Below, piece by piece: positions 53,800 to 64,000 of a stretch of 64,000 bases of DNA (its first letter is position 1; each line of letters opens with the position of its first letter). The stretch comes from Chlorocebus sabaeus (lineage: Eukaryota; Chordata; Mammalia; Primates; Cercopithecidae). The stretch is from NCBI RefSeq assembly GCF_047675955.1, contig NC_132919.1, forward strand, positions 71,749,316 to 71,813,315, read 5' to 3'. Below the pieces are notes generated by a model. The model ran no database searches. It was given only the letters and a program-made list of their open reading frames with translations, and was not told the DNA's origin. The position numbers and the translations under genes were made by a program.

Positions 53800-54940
53800 G
53801 GATCCCTATTACACAGTATACATAAAAATTAAATTCCAGATGGGTTATAGATCTAAATGTGAAAGGTAAAATGATAATTATATTAACATTAAAAACTTCT
53901 GTTCATCAAGATATATCATAAAGAGGGTAAAAAGCCCATGGAGTGGGAGAAGATATTTAAAACACATGCAACTTACAAAGGGCTAGTATCCAGAATGTAC
54001 AAAGAACTAATACAAATTGATAATAAAAAGATGACCCATTAGAAAAATAGACAAAATATTTGAAAGGCGCTTTCCATAAAGGAAAAGCCAAATGGCTAAC
54101 AAATGTATAAACTGATGCTTGACCCCATTACTAATCAGGGAAATACAAATTAAAACCACTATGCAATAACATTATTCCCTCACCAGATTGGTAACATCTA
54201 AAATCTGACAATATCAAGTGTTGGTGAGCACCTGGACAAATGGGAACTTTCATATACTACTTCTAGGAAGGTAAACTAGTACAGCCACTTTGAATAACAG
54301 TTTGGCATTACAAATCAAAGATTTGCCTACCCTGTGATCCAGAAATTCAACGTTGAGGTATAGACCCTAGAGAAATGTATGCACGTGTCGATCAGTGGGA
54401 TACACTCATAAGAAAGTTCTTTAGTAGGATGTCATTAACAGCCAAAAACTGGAAACAACTTGAATATTCATCAACAATAGGATATGGATAAACAAACTAA
54501 GGTATATTCATACAATGGAATACTATACAGAAATTGATATAAATGAACTAAAGCTACACAAGATTAATCTTTGGAAAGAAAGTACAAAAGAATATATTCA
54601 ATATTATTATCTCCACATAACATTCAAAAAAGTAATCATATTGTTTAGGGATCTACACTTTGGTGGTAAAATTCCAAGAAAGGTAAGGAAATAACTATTA
54701 TGAAATCATCCTTTTTGGTGGAAAAGTGATATGATTAGGAGAATCATATCTGAAAGGGGTGGAGCATGTGAAAGGGGTGAGTTTCAAGAATGCTAACAAT
54801 ATTTTATTTCTTCACCTGGGTGGCAGGTAGCTCAGGAGTTTATTTGATAATTATTCATTAAGCTACAGTTTTATGTTAAATATACTTTTCTGTATCCATG
54901 ATGTACTTCACAATATAAAAGGTGAAAAAACAAGAGAATG

Positions 54941-55182
54941 GTGATGCTTACTGTTCTCTTTGAAGTTTTTGTGTGTGTTGTGGCAGTGTAAACCCCTTCT
55001 CCATCTGCTTTCTGAAATCTTTTCTCAAGTCTATCACCCTTATCTCCAAGGGACAGAGTCCTAAGCTGCCATCTAGGTTACAGTGGCATCTAATGAAACA
55101 GTACAGTACTGTGCTGTACTGACAAAAGGGATGAGAAAATGGTCTTTGCCAAAGATGTACTGTACTAGAAAATGATAGAGCC
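54941..55182. other. Short unique stretch
   Basis: No recognised feature. Confidence 0.35.
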
Positions 55183-55183
55183 A

Positions 55184-55504
55184 GGGCCCGGCATGGTGGC
55201 TCACGCCTGTAATCCCAGCTCTTTGGGAGGCTGAGGCAGGTGGATCACTTCAGGCCAGGAGTTCAAGACCAGCCTGGGCAACATGATGACATGATGAAAC
55301 CCCATCTCTACTAAAAACACAAGACTTAGCCAGGTGTGGTGGTGCACACCTGTATTCCCAGCTTCTCAGAGGCAGGAGGCTAAGGCAGGAGAATCGCTTG
55401 AACCGGGGGGACGGAGGCTGCAGGGAACCGAGATCACGCCACTGCACTCTGCCTGAGTGATAGAGCAAGACCCTGTCTCCAAAAAAAAAAAAGAAAGAAA
55501 GAAA
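55184..55504 (+). mobile_element. Alu, sense, with (GAAA)n tail
   Basis: Full length. GAAAATGAT(A/G)GAGCCAGG flanks it on both sides. Confidence 0.94.
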
Positions 55505-55631
55505 GAAAATGATGGAGCCAGGACCAGAATCAGAAAGTCAGGGTCCTTCCATTTATGTTACAGATGTCTTCCTCACTTGCTTTCTGTCACCCAGGGTAGA
55601 CATGCTTTGGGAGATGCTTTAAAAACCACTG

Positions 55632-55938
55632 GGGCCAGTCGTGGTGGCTCACGCCTGTAATCCCAGCACTTTGGGAGGCCGAGGCAGGCAGATCTTGAGG
55701 TCAGGAGATTGAGGCCAGCCTGGCCAACACGGTGAAACCCTGTCTCTACTACAAATACAAAAAGTAACTGGGCGTGGTGGTGCGCACCTGTAATCCCAGC
55801 TGTTTGGGAGGCTGAGGCAGGAGCATTGCTTGAACCAGGGAGTCGGATGTTGCAGTGAGCCGAGATCGCACCACAGCACTCCAGCCTGGCGACAGAGCGA
55901 GACTCCATTTCAAAAACAAAACAAAACAAAACTAAAAC
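55632..55938 (+). mobile_element. Alu, sense
   Basis: Full length with CAAAA-rich tail. Confidence 0.93.
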
Positions 55939-56249
55939 ATTGGATAGTAGGCTCAAACAAAGCTGGGCCATAAGGAAAGAAAAGGGAGGCACATGTACAT
56001 ATCTCCAGCTTCAATTTAGTCTTTCCTCTCCATTTAAAATTTGGTTGACTTCCTTCTAAGTGAACCACACTCCAGGAAACCCCAGAAATAAGGTAGGGTC
56101 CAGGAATCTAAATTGGAGCTGTTCAGTCAAAGCTGTGCGAACTACATCTACAGAAAAAGGACTTCAAGCTCATTTGGACTGAAGTGTGCTTCCTCTGCTC
56201 TCTGCACTGCATGCAAAACCTCAATGGTTGGTGTTAAAAACCTACTTTT

Positions 56250-56511
56250 GGCTGGCCGCGGTGGCTCATGCCTGCAATCCCAGCACTTCGGGAAGCTGAG
56301 GTGGGCAATCAAGAGGTCAGGAGATTGAGACCATCCTGGCTAACATGGTGAAAATCTGTCTCTACTAAAAATATTCTAAAAAATTAGCTGGGCGTGGTGG
56401 CTAGTGCCTATAATCCCAGCGACTCGGGAGGCTGAGCCAGGAGAATCACTTGAATTAGGGAGTCGGAGGTTGCAGTGAACCGAGATTCCATCTCAAAAAA
56501 AAAAAAAAAAG
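56250..56511 (+). mobile_element. Alu, sense, shortened right arm
   Basis: Lacks the segment before GATTCCATCTC. CTACTTTT repeats at both flanks. Confidence 0.92.
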
Positions 56512-56740
56512 CTACTTTTAAATTTTTTACATTTGTTGCTTCCTGTTTCCTTATCTTGTTTTCCAAACAGCTTCATTGCTCTTTATTTGCTTCTAGATTC
56601 TGATACCAGATATCAATGTGTCATTACCCTGGGATGATCCAAAGTGACAGCATAGCATCTGTTTATCAAACTCCACCTCACAGCTGACCCCATTGCAAGC
56701 AGTCTTTGTAACATGAGATCACTCTGGAACTGTACTTTCT

Positions 56741-57523
56741 TTTTTTTATTATTTTATTTTATTTTTTTGAGATGGAGTCTTACTCTGTCACCCAGGCTGG
56801 AGTGCAGTGGCGCTAAGGGAGGAGACCACACCTCATATCGTTTTATGCCCAATTTCTGCCTCCAAAGAAAGAAGAAGTAAAAACTAAAAGGCAGACAGCC
56901 CGGCGCTGCACCCTGGGCCTGGTAGTTAAAGATCGACCCCGACCTAGTTGGTTCTGTTATCTATAGATTACAGACATCGTATAGAAATACACTGTGAAAA
57001 TCCCTATCTTGTTTTGTTCCGATCTAATTACCGGTGCACACAGCCCCCAGTCATGTACCCCCTGCTTGCTCAATCAATCAGGACCCTCTCACATGCACCC
57101 CCTTAGAGTTGTGAGCCCTTAAAAGGGACAGGAATTGCTCACTCCGGGAACTCGGCTCTTGAGACAGAAGTCTTGCTGATGCCCCCGGCCGAATAAACCC
57201 CTTCCTTCTTTATTCCGGTGTCTGAGGAGTTTTATCTGCGGCTCGTCCTGCTACAGTGCAATCTGGGCTCACCGCAACCTTCGCCTCCTGGGTTCAAGCG
57301 ATTCTCCTGCCTCAACCTCCTGAGTAGCTGGGATTACAAGCTCCTGCCACCATGCCTGGCTATCTTTTAAATTTTTTTTATTATTTTTTAATTTTTGGTT
57401 TTTAGTAGAGGCGGGGTTTCATCTTGTTGGCCAGGCTGGTCTTGAACTCCTAACCTCAAATGCTCCATCCACCTCAGCCTCCCAAAGTGCTGGGATTGTA
57501 GGCATGAGCCACCATGCCCGGCC
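56741..57523 (-). mobile_element. Alu, antisense, split by an LTR
   Basis: First part 56741-56813 (T tail to AGTGCAGTGGCGC), second part from 57256 (GTGCAATCTGGG) to CCATGCCCGGCC. Rejoining the parts gives a normal dimer. Confidence 0.93.
56814..57255 (+). mobile_element. Solo LTR inside an Alu, class I ERV type
   Basis: 442 bases ending CTGCTACA, with AATAAA at 57192-57197. The 4-base flank is GCGC on the left and GTGC on the right, consistent with a duplicated GCGC whose CpG has mutated on one side. The left terminus reads TA instead of TG. GC-rich U5-like end. Family not assigned. Confidence 0.78.
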
Positions 57524-58240
57524 TGGAACTTTACTTTTACATCAACCATGTTTCTACAACTGCAGGGCCTTCAGACCTACAAAACTCCTTCTTGTGCCAT
57601 AGCTGTCTAAAGCTATATTACCTCCTGGCAGCTACAATTCTCTGACTTAAGGAGAAACACAAGTGTTCTTTCTTTGACTAATGTTCAATTCTGAGTAATG
57701 GATGACTGGTGAAACAAGCAGCTTGCTACGGTGAGACCCAGAATTTCCACTCTAGGCCACTGACATCTGCACAAACCTGGCAGTGATATAAACGTTTCCC
57801 CCATTTATAACGTTAAAAATATTTTTTCTTGAGATCAGGTTTTGGTTTTGACTGTCAAGCTTTCCACTCACAGAGCTAAAGGTAATCACACTAATCTGAC
57901 AGTTTATCTATGCTCTTCCTTCTAAGGGACTGAAGAAGCTTATGAAACACAAAAGGAGGAAGGAGGCAGGAGGGACCCTGAAGCACATTTATCAGATGCG
58001 TGGGTATGGGTTGTGGGGTAAGGAAAGCTTGCCAAAGGGGAACACAGCTCAGATGCAAATAAAGCAGCAATTTAAAGAGTAAAAGGAAACTGGTGGATGA
58101 AAAACAAAAGATAGAAGGAGAAAACAGCTTCCTGGTTTAGGAAAAAGAGAAATTCACAAACTCGACAGCAGTGCCTACATTCTGTGGGATTTTCTAAGGA
58201 GAGGGGAAGAAAAGTCAAAGCAGAGTAACATCAGACAGAG
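57524..58240. other. Non-Alu intergenic stretch
   Basis: No gene, LTR or SINE recognised. Confidence 0.35.
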
Positions 58241-58241
58241 G

Positions 58242-58547
58242 CTAGGCGCGGTGGCTCACGCCTGTAATCCCAGCACTTTGGGAGGCCAAGGTGGGCAGAT
58301 CACCTAAGGTCAGGAGTTTGAGACCAGCCTGGCCAACACGGCGAAATCCCATGTCTATTAAAAATACAAAATATAGCCATACGTGGGGGCGGGCACCTGT
58401 AATCCCACTTACTCGGGAGGCTGAGGCAGGAGAATCACTTGAACCCGGGAGGCGGAGGTTGCAGTGAGCCGAGATCGCGCCACGGTACTCCAGCCTGGAT
58501 GACAGAGCGCGACTCCATCTTAAAAAAAAATAAAAAATAAAAAGAAT
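58242..58547 (+). mobile_element. Alu, sense
   Basis: Full length. (A)TAACATCAGACAG lies at both edges. Confidence 0.94.
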
Positions 58548-58799
58548 AACATCAGACAGGAGCAGGTGGCAATCTCTCGGAATGCAACACCATCAGTAGT
58601 TCACCCTTTGACCTACACTGTAAGTTTTCCCTCAAGGGTTGGTTAAATTTTGTATTTGGTTGTATCTTATTTACCTAACAGCCACTTCCCATTAAACTGC
58701 TTTGTTTCAGGAGCTCATGTGAAATGTTAGAAATAATTACTGATGTTTAAGATAAAACTTACCATGAAAGACAGAATAGTTAGTAATGAAGACAGCCTA

Positions 58800-59005
58800 G
58801 ATACTGGAGATATCCAATGACAGGTCTACCACATACCAGCTGTGTGACTTTGGGCAAATTACTTCCCTATTATGCCTCCGTTTTGATGTGTATCACATGT
58901 GAATAATAAGAGTATCTGCCTCCTATGATGAATATGAGGACTACTGAATACATCGGAAACACTCTGTGAAGTTCCTGGCATGTAGTACTATATGTACGTG
59001 TGTTT
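58800..59005 (+). mobile_element. MIR element
   Basis: CCAGCTGTGTGACTTTGGGC, AAATTACTTCCC and GTTCCTGGCATGTAGTACTA in MIR order. Confidence 0.88.
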
Positions 59006-59059
59006 GTTATAATGTGGGAGTACATGCAGCTTTTCCTTTTGAACTCTGTAGGCACATCT

Positions 59060-59208
59060 CTTTTTTTTTTTGAGACGGAGTTTCACTCTTGTTGCCCAAG
59101 TTCAATGAGTGATCTCAGCTCACTGCAATCTCCATCTTCCAGGTTCAAGTGATTCTCTTGCCTCAGCCTCTTAAGTAGCTAGGATTACAGGTGCCTGCCA
59201 CCAGACCC

Positions 59209-59239
<31 letters not shown>

Positions 59240-59368
59240 TGTATTTTTAGTAGAAACAGGGTTTCATCATGTTAGCTAGGCTGGTGTCCAACTCCTAACC
59301 TCAGATGATCCACCCGCCTCAGCCTCCCAAAGTGCTGGGATTACAGGCGTGAACCACTGCGCCCGGCC
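59060..59368 (-). mobile_element. Alu, antisense
   Basis: Dimer with a 28-base T run in the middle linker, ends CACTGCGCCCGGCC. Confidence 0.93.
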
Positions 59369-59607
59369 GGGCATCTGTCTCTTTAGGATGGTTGGGGTGG
59401 TAGTTCTACCTTCAAGAAGGAAACATTTCCTTCTTAAGGGGACAGAATCACTTTAGAATCTTACCATTAAAATGTTCATACTCTCTCACTTTTACGAAGT
59501 TCTGCTGTTTCAAAATGAGACATGTTATTATCAAAAAAAATAATGCATTAACCTATTTAAGGATAACCTAGTCATTAACCTGCCCATTTTTTTTTTTTAT
59601 GCTGACA

Positions 59608-60640
59608 GAATAAAACTATCTGAACCACAGAGATTCATCCTCACTGGAATAGACACATATTTTGGATGTGGGTTTGCCTTCCCTGCTCATAATGCTTCAG
59701 CTGGCGCTGTCCCCCGTGGACTCACAGAATGCTTTATCCACCATCACGGCATTCCACACTGCGTTGTGTCTGATCAGGGGACTCGCTTCACTGCAAAGGA
59801 AGTGAAGCAGTGGGCTCACAGCCGTGGAATTCGCTGGTCTTACTCCACTCCCCATCACCTAGAAGCAATTGGCCTAATGGAAAGGTGAAATGGCTCACTA
59901 AAATCTGTTACAGTGTCGGTTGGTAGACAACACCCTGAAAGAAATGGTTTCTGGTTTACAGGATGCAGTTTAGATTTTGAATCAGAGGCCACTATCTAGT
60001 GCTGTCTCCCTCATAGCCAGGATAGTCCAGGAATCAAAGGGTGGGTGTGGGAGTGGCTTCTCTCACTATTCCACCCAATAACCCACTTGTAGAATGTTCG
60101 CTTCCTATCCTGGCAACTTTGAGCTCTGATGGTTTGGAGATCTTTGTTCCCAAGAGTGGGGGATGCTTCCACAAGGAGACACCACAATGGTTCTTCCCTG
60201 GTTTGGAAGATGAGACTGTCACCTGGACATTTTGGGTTCCATATGCTATTGAACTAAGCAGGGAAAAAAGGGGATGAGGTGGGAAGGAGAGTTAATCTAC
60301 TGGCTGGAGAGAATGATCCTGATGACCATGGGGAAACTGAGTTGCTACACAAGGGTAGAAAGGAGGACTGTCTGGAACCCAGATTCTCTGAGGTACCTCT
60401 AGTTCTTCCATCTCCAATAGTAAAGGTTAATGGAAAACTACATAGCAACCAAAAAACAGGTGCGGGGAGAAGGGGTAAGAACAATGAAGATTCAGACACT
60501 TTGGCAATAAAATGTCAGTCATTCCACCACATAAAGAACCCACAGCAACTGAAGTTCTGATGGAGGGCAAGGATAATATGGAGTTAGCTTCCTGTAGAAG
60601 GAAGCCATAGGTATAAACTACAACCTTAATGACCAATTAC
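59608..60640 (+). mobile_element. ERV-L type endogenous retrovirus, degraded 3' pol part
   Basis: Plus-strand translation in shifting frames shows the integrase catalytic core of a retrovirus-like element: an aspartate-containing start of the core near 59650, SDQGT near 59770, and the conserved glutamate about 35 residues later near 59865. It is cut by a TGA at about 59886. From about 60090 to 60430 a dUTPase-like stretch follows, the order expected in ERV-L, which carries dUTPase after integrase and lacks an envelope gene. Frames are broken by stops and indels, so nothing is expressible. The 5' LTR, gag and most of pol are absent. Confidence 0.78.
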
Positions 60641-60689
60641 AGAAACAAAGTAGCTTTGCATATTTTCTCTTTGCTTGTTGTATTCATAT

Positions 60690-61000
60690 CTTTATTTATT
60701 TATTTGTTTATTTATTTTGAGACAAAGTCTTGCTCTGTCGCCCGGGCTAGAGCACAGTGGCACGATCTCAGCACACTGCAACTGCTGCCTCCTAGGCTCA
60801 AGCAATTCTTCTGCCTCGGCCTCCTGAGTATCTGGGATTACAGGCGTGCACCACCACACCTGGCTAATTTTCGTATTCTCAGCATTGACAGGATTTTGCC
60901 ATGTTGCCCGGGCTGGTCTCTTACTCCTGACCTCAGATGATCCACCACCACCGCCTCCCGAAGTGCTGGGATTACAGGTGTGAGCCACTGCACCCAGTCA
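60690..61000 (-). mobile_element. (TTTA)n and Alu, antisense
   Basis: Full-length older dimer inside the ERV-L region, ends CACTGCACCCAGTC. Confidence 0.92.
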
Positions 61001-61228
61001 ATACCTTTATTTTAATATGCTATCCTTCTTCTCTCTCCTTTCCATTTTTTAATATACAAATGGTTGGAAGATAATTTTACAGTTCAGTCTTTAGGTAAGA
61101 ATATTCAGTGGAACTATGACTGAATTGAGAAGTATTTAAAATAGCCAGCAATAGAAACAATGACTGTTGGGACTATGCATCTTTACATTTTGGGGAAACA
61201 GCAAGTACCTTTAAGATGGATAGATGTA

Positions 61229-61229
<1 letters not shown>
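61001..61229 (+). mobile_element. ERV-L 3' noncoding interior (probable)
   Basis: Unique-looking AT-rich DNA between the pol remnant and the LTR, best read as the same provirus because it is bracketed by both. Confidence 0.45.
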
Positions 61230-61230
<1 letters not shown>

Positions 61231-61262
<32 letters not shown>

Positions 61263-61538
61263 GGAGTCTCGCTCTGTCGCCCAGCCTGGAGTGCAGTGGC
61301 GTGATCTTGGCTCACTGCAAGCTCCACCTCCCAAGTTCACGCCATACTCCTGCCTCAGCCTCCGAAGTAGCTGGGACTACAGGTGCTCGCCACCACGCCC
61401 AGCTAGTTTTTTCTATTTTTAGTAGAGACGGGGTTTCACCATGTTAGCCACGATGGTCTCAATCTCCTGACCTCGTGATCTGCCCGCCTCAGCCTCCCAA
61501 AGTGCTGGGATTACAGGCGTGAGCCACCAAGCCTGGCC
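61231..61538 (-). mobile_element. AluY-like, antisense
   Basis: Full length, low divergence. GGATAGATGTATC lies at both edges (about 61218-61230 and 61539-61551). Confidence 0.94.
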
Positions 61539-61576
61539 GGATAGATGTATCTTCTTAGATAGAATATAAAATTGTG

Positions 61577-61870
61577 GCCAGATGAGGTGGCTCACGCCTG
61601 TAATCCCAGCACTTTCGGAGGTTGAGGCGGGAGGATCACTTGAGCCCAGGAGTTTGAGAGCAGCCTGAGCTCTAGAGAGAGAACTTGTCTCCACAAAAAC
61701 TTTTTAAAAATTAGCTGGGTGTGGTGGCACATGACTGCAGTCCCAGATACTTGTGAGGCTGAGGCAGGAGGATGGCTTGAACCCAGGAGTTCAAAGGCTG
61801 CAGTGAGCTATGATCGTGCCACTGCACTTTAGCCTGAGTGACAGAGACCTTGTCTCAAAAAATAAAAATT
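61577..61870 (+). mobile_element. Alu, sense (older)
   Basis: Dimer starting TGGCCAGATGAGGTGG, ends TCTCAAAAAATAAAAATTG. Confidence 0.92.
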
Positions 61871-61874
61871 GTAA

Positions 61875-62151
61875 GCCTGTAATCCCAGCACTTTGGGAGG
61901 CCGAGACGGGCGGATCACAAGGTCAGGAGATCGAGACCAGCCTGACTAACACGGTGAAACCCCGTCTCTACTAAAAAAATACAAAAAACTAGCCGGGCGA
62001 GGTGGTGGGCGCCTGTAGTCCCAGCTACTCGGGAGGCTGAGGCAGGAGAATGGCGTAGACCCGGGAGGCGGAGCTTGCAGTGAGCTGAGATCCGGCCACT
62101 GCACTCCAGCCTGGGCACAGAGCAAGACTCCATCTCAAAAAAAAAAAAATA

Positions 62152-62182
<31 letters not shown>

Positions 62183-62184
62183 TT
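61875..62184 (+). mobile_element. AluY of Old World monkey type, sense, 5'-truncated
   Basis: Lacks the first roughly 20 bases. Contains CCGAGACGGGCGGATCAC, GGGCGAGGTGGTGGGCGCC and GAGATCCGGCCACTGC, the complement of the 7138 and 41658 copies. Tail is (AAAAT)n at 62142-62184. Confidence 0.92.
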
Positions 62185-62258
62185 GTTTTGCCCATGAACA
62201 AGAGTTCAAATGTGTATAGAAAGGTGCATGTGAAAACTGAATAGCCAAAAGGTTAGAC

Positions 62259-63220
62259 TGTGACAATTAGCAACTTACTGTCTCTCAGCTCCAAATTCAT
62301 CCTTTTTGCCTGCTCTACGAAAATGAATCTGGGCTTTGAAAATATTTTTCCTTTGCCAGCTGGCACAACAATGAACTGTCAGAAAGGGGTGCTGGAGAGA
62401 CACTATAGGGTCTGAGTTCTTGCTTTGGCAGGCTATGGTAGCATGTTCAACTGCTCCATTGTTCATACCCTGCAGTGCCTGGTGGACACAGCATCATTAA
62501 CAACTCCTCCTCCTTCTGTGGATTTATTTATTTATTTAGAGACGATGTCTCACTGTTGCCCTGGAGTGCAGAGGCATACTCTGGCTCACTGCCATCTCCA
62601 CCTCCTGGGTTCAAGCAATTCTCCTGCCTCAGCCTCCCAAGTAGCTGGGATTACAGGCACCCACCACCACACCCAGCTAATTTTTGTATTTTTAATAGAG
62701 ACAGGGTTTCACTATGTTGGCCAGGCTGGTCTCGAACTCCTGACCTCAAGTGATCTGCCTGCTTTGGCCTCCCAAAGTGCTAGGATAACCGGCATGAGCC
62801 ACCACGCCTGGCCTCCTTCTGTGGTTTTACCGCAGAGTGTCTCTAGTGAGAAACTTCACTATGTACAGCTTTTCCTGGCACCCCAGAGGGGGGGTCTCTG
62901 GCAAGTTCTAGAGAGTGCATTTTTAGCACTACAGTGACTTTTCTTCCATCTGGTGACCCATGGCTATGCTCATTTTAACAAGCTGGACCTCAGCCCTAGG
63001 GGATGGTGGATTGTCTTAGACACTCTCAGTCCTAGTGGTATTGCCTTAAAAATATATGTATATCTGCTATTCCTCTATTCTTTAGAGTTCTCTTTACATC
63101 TTACTAGCCAATTCCTTAGTATTCCAGTCCCCCGTTATATTTAATAATTCCTCATATTAAACTTCCTCTAATCAAATTACTGTGTATTTTCTGTCTCGAG
63201 ATTGGACCCTGACTGATGCA
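62259..63220 (+). mobile_element. MLT2-type (ERV-L) 3' LTR, split by an Alu
   Basis: Starts near TGACAATTAG and ends GGACCCTGACTGATGCA. Wording such as CTCCAAATTCATCCTTTTTG is characteristic of MLT2 LTRs, which belong to ERV-L. It lies 1.6 kb downstream of the pol remnant in the same orientation, so both are one provirus. An Alu at 62522-62813 splits it. Confidence 0.75.
62522..62813 (-). mobile_element. Alu, antisense, in the ERV-L LTR
   Basis: TTTA tail and full dimer. CTCCTTCTGTGG is repeated at about 62508-62520 and 62815-62826. Confidence 0.94.
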
Positions 63221-63393
63221 CATACACTGTTAATAGGTGGAAAATAATACTTATTGCCATATTAATGTAGTGGAATAGAGGAGGAATGGAATCAAATCTT
63301 CACGTGTTAACAGAATGTTTTAAAATATGGGTAAAGAAAGTTGCAAAGCATACACATTACACCTTTGATGTAAAAATTAAATGATTAAAAAAC
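63221..63393. other. Short unique stretch after the ERV-L LTR
   Basis: Nothing recognised. Confidence 0.35.
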
Positions 63394-63702
63394 TTAAGGC
63401 CAGGCATGGTGGCTCATGCCTATAATCCCAGCACTTTGAGAGGCCGAAGTGGCAGATCACCTGAGGTCAGGAGTTCGAGAGCAGCCTGGGCAATATGGTG
63501 AAACCCTGTCCCTAGTAAAAATACAAAAATTAGCTGGGCGTGGTGGTGCGCCCCTGTAATCCCAGCTACTCAGGAGGCTGAGGCGGGAGAATTGCTTGAA
63601 CATGGGAGGCAGGGGCTGCAGCAAGCTGAAATCGCACCACTGCACTCCAGCCTGGGCGACAAGAGCAAAACTCAGTCTCAGAAAAAACAAAACCAAAAAC
63701 AA
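63394..63702 (+). mobile_element. Alu, sense
   Basis: Full length with an AAAAACAAAACC-type tail. Confidence 0.93.
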
Positions 63703-64000
63703 TCCCCCGACCCCAGAAAAAAACTTAGATGGGAGGGATACCTACCAATTTCAGAGTAGTGATTAATTATTGGGGGGAATAAGAAAAATAGTGGTAGAAG
63801 AAAAGTATAAAGAGGCTTTAAATGAACCTGTAATGTTTTGTTTTTAAAGGTCTGAAGTAAACAAAAAACTGTAAGAATATAATGAAAATGAAAGGCAAGA
63901 GTCCATAATCTGCCACTGAAGCAATCTGGCAGGCAAAGGTCAGCCTAGATTATATTTGAACATCTTCTTTTCTGGATATTCTGAGCAGGTTAATACACAG
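63703..64000. other. Right window edge, nothing recognised
   Basis: AT-rich, no exon seen. ZPBP2 would be the next gene by human order but is not reached. Confidence 0.35.

Larger units (their letters stand above)
50057..54940 (+). mobile_element. Old L1 retrotransposon, ORF2 and 3' end, broken by six Alus
   Basis: The A-rich non-Alu segments in order read as degraded L1 ORF2: early reverse-transcriptase part (50060-50460, 50811-51050), middle part with ATTACTTACAGATGATCT near 52290 corresponding to the active-site region, then later ORF2 (52840-53338, 53800-54600) and a 3' UTR-like end to about 54940. Many stops; no open frame survives. The age fits an L1M-type element. Alus at 50520, 51053, 51769, 52545, 53339 and 53512 lie inside it. 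Confidence 0.8.

Noticed and set aside
50057..54940. Possible active L1
   Set aside because: ORF2 is riddled with stops and split by six Alus; the 5' end and ORF1 are absent.
59608..60640. Possible domesticated retroviral gene
   Set aside because: The integrase-like and dUTPase-like stretches are in different frames and contain stops, so a functional product is unlikely.
1..64000. CRISPR array, operon, tRNA or rRNA gene
   Set aside because: The direct repeats found are Alu target-site duplications or microsatellites; no cloverleaf other than SINE-derived sequence was seen; spliced genes and SINE content are mammalian.

Overview
This window is catarrhine primate nuclear DNA from the region orthologous to the human 17q21 asthma and inflammation interval. 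It is drawn in the opposite direction to the human chromosome 17 reference. Three neighbouring genes fix the location: LRRC3C (minus strand, coding exon 8384-9154), ORMDL3 (plus strand, exon 1 near 25.4-25.5 kb, coding exons 28527-30155) and GSDMB (plus strand, exons spread over 35591-48051). By human gene order, GSDMA should lie beyond the left edge and ZPBP2 beyond the right edge; neither is visible here. Three young AluY copies (7138-7448, 41658-41949, 61875-62184) carry base combinations that I associate with Old World monkey AluY subfamilies. The source is therefore most likely a cercopithecid (macaque, baboon, vervet or similar) rather than human.

Layout. 1-1.8 kb: low-repeat flank with a dense GC-box tract at about 630-960. 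1.8-8.3 kb: Alus, an antisense solo LTR at 4566-5239, and a 0.38-kb segment duplicated into an Alu. 8.4-9.2 kb: LRRC3C. 9.2-23 kb: intergenic/LRRC3C 5' side, packed with Alus, three of them inserted serially into one target site, plus a clean solo LTR at 17916-18450. 23-32.8 kb: ORMDL3 with its promoter, in a block of about 9.8 kb without Alus. 34.5-35.5 kb: an antisense LTR7 (HERV-H type) solo LTR, itself split by a second, sense-oriented LTR, just upstream of the first GSDMB coding exon. 35.6-48.3 kb: GSDMB. 48.5-64 kb: gene-free, with Alus, an old L1 ORF2/3' region (about 50.06-54.94 kb), an LTR inserted in an Alu (56814-57255), and the 3' part of an old ERV-L type provirus (about 59.6-63.2 kb).

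ORMDL3 is complete and encodes a 153-residue protein. LRRC3C is open. GSDMB is broken in this sequence. The exon order and most splice sites survive, but there is a one-base frameshift with a stop in the first coding exon, in-frame TGA stops in the next-but-one and following exons, a lost GT donor after exon 5, a lost AG acceptor at exon 6, and a probable 8-base insertion in exon 8. All lesions lie in the pore-forming N-terminal half and the linker. The exons for the C-terminal autoinhibitory domain keep an open frame.

This is an ordinary mammalian locus. I see no prokaryote-type system, CRISPR array or tRNA/rRNA gene. The points most worth following up are the GSDMB inactivation, the LTR-in-LTR at its promoter, and several nested-insertion histories. 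Family names of repeats come from recognition, not from a library search.
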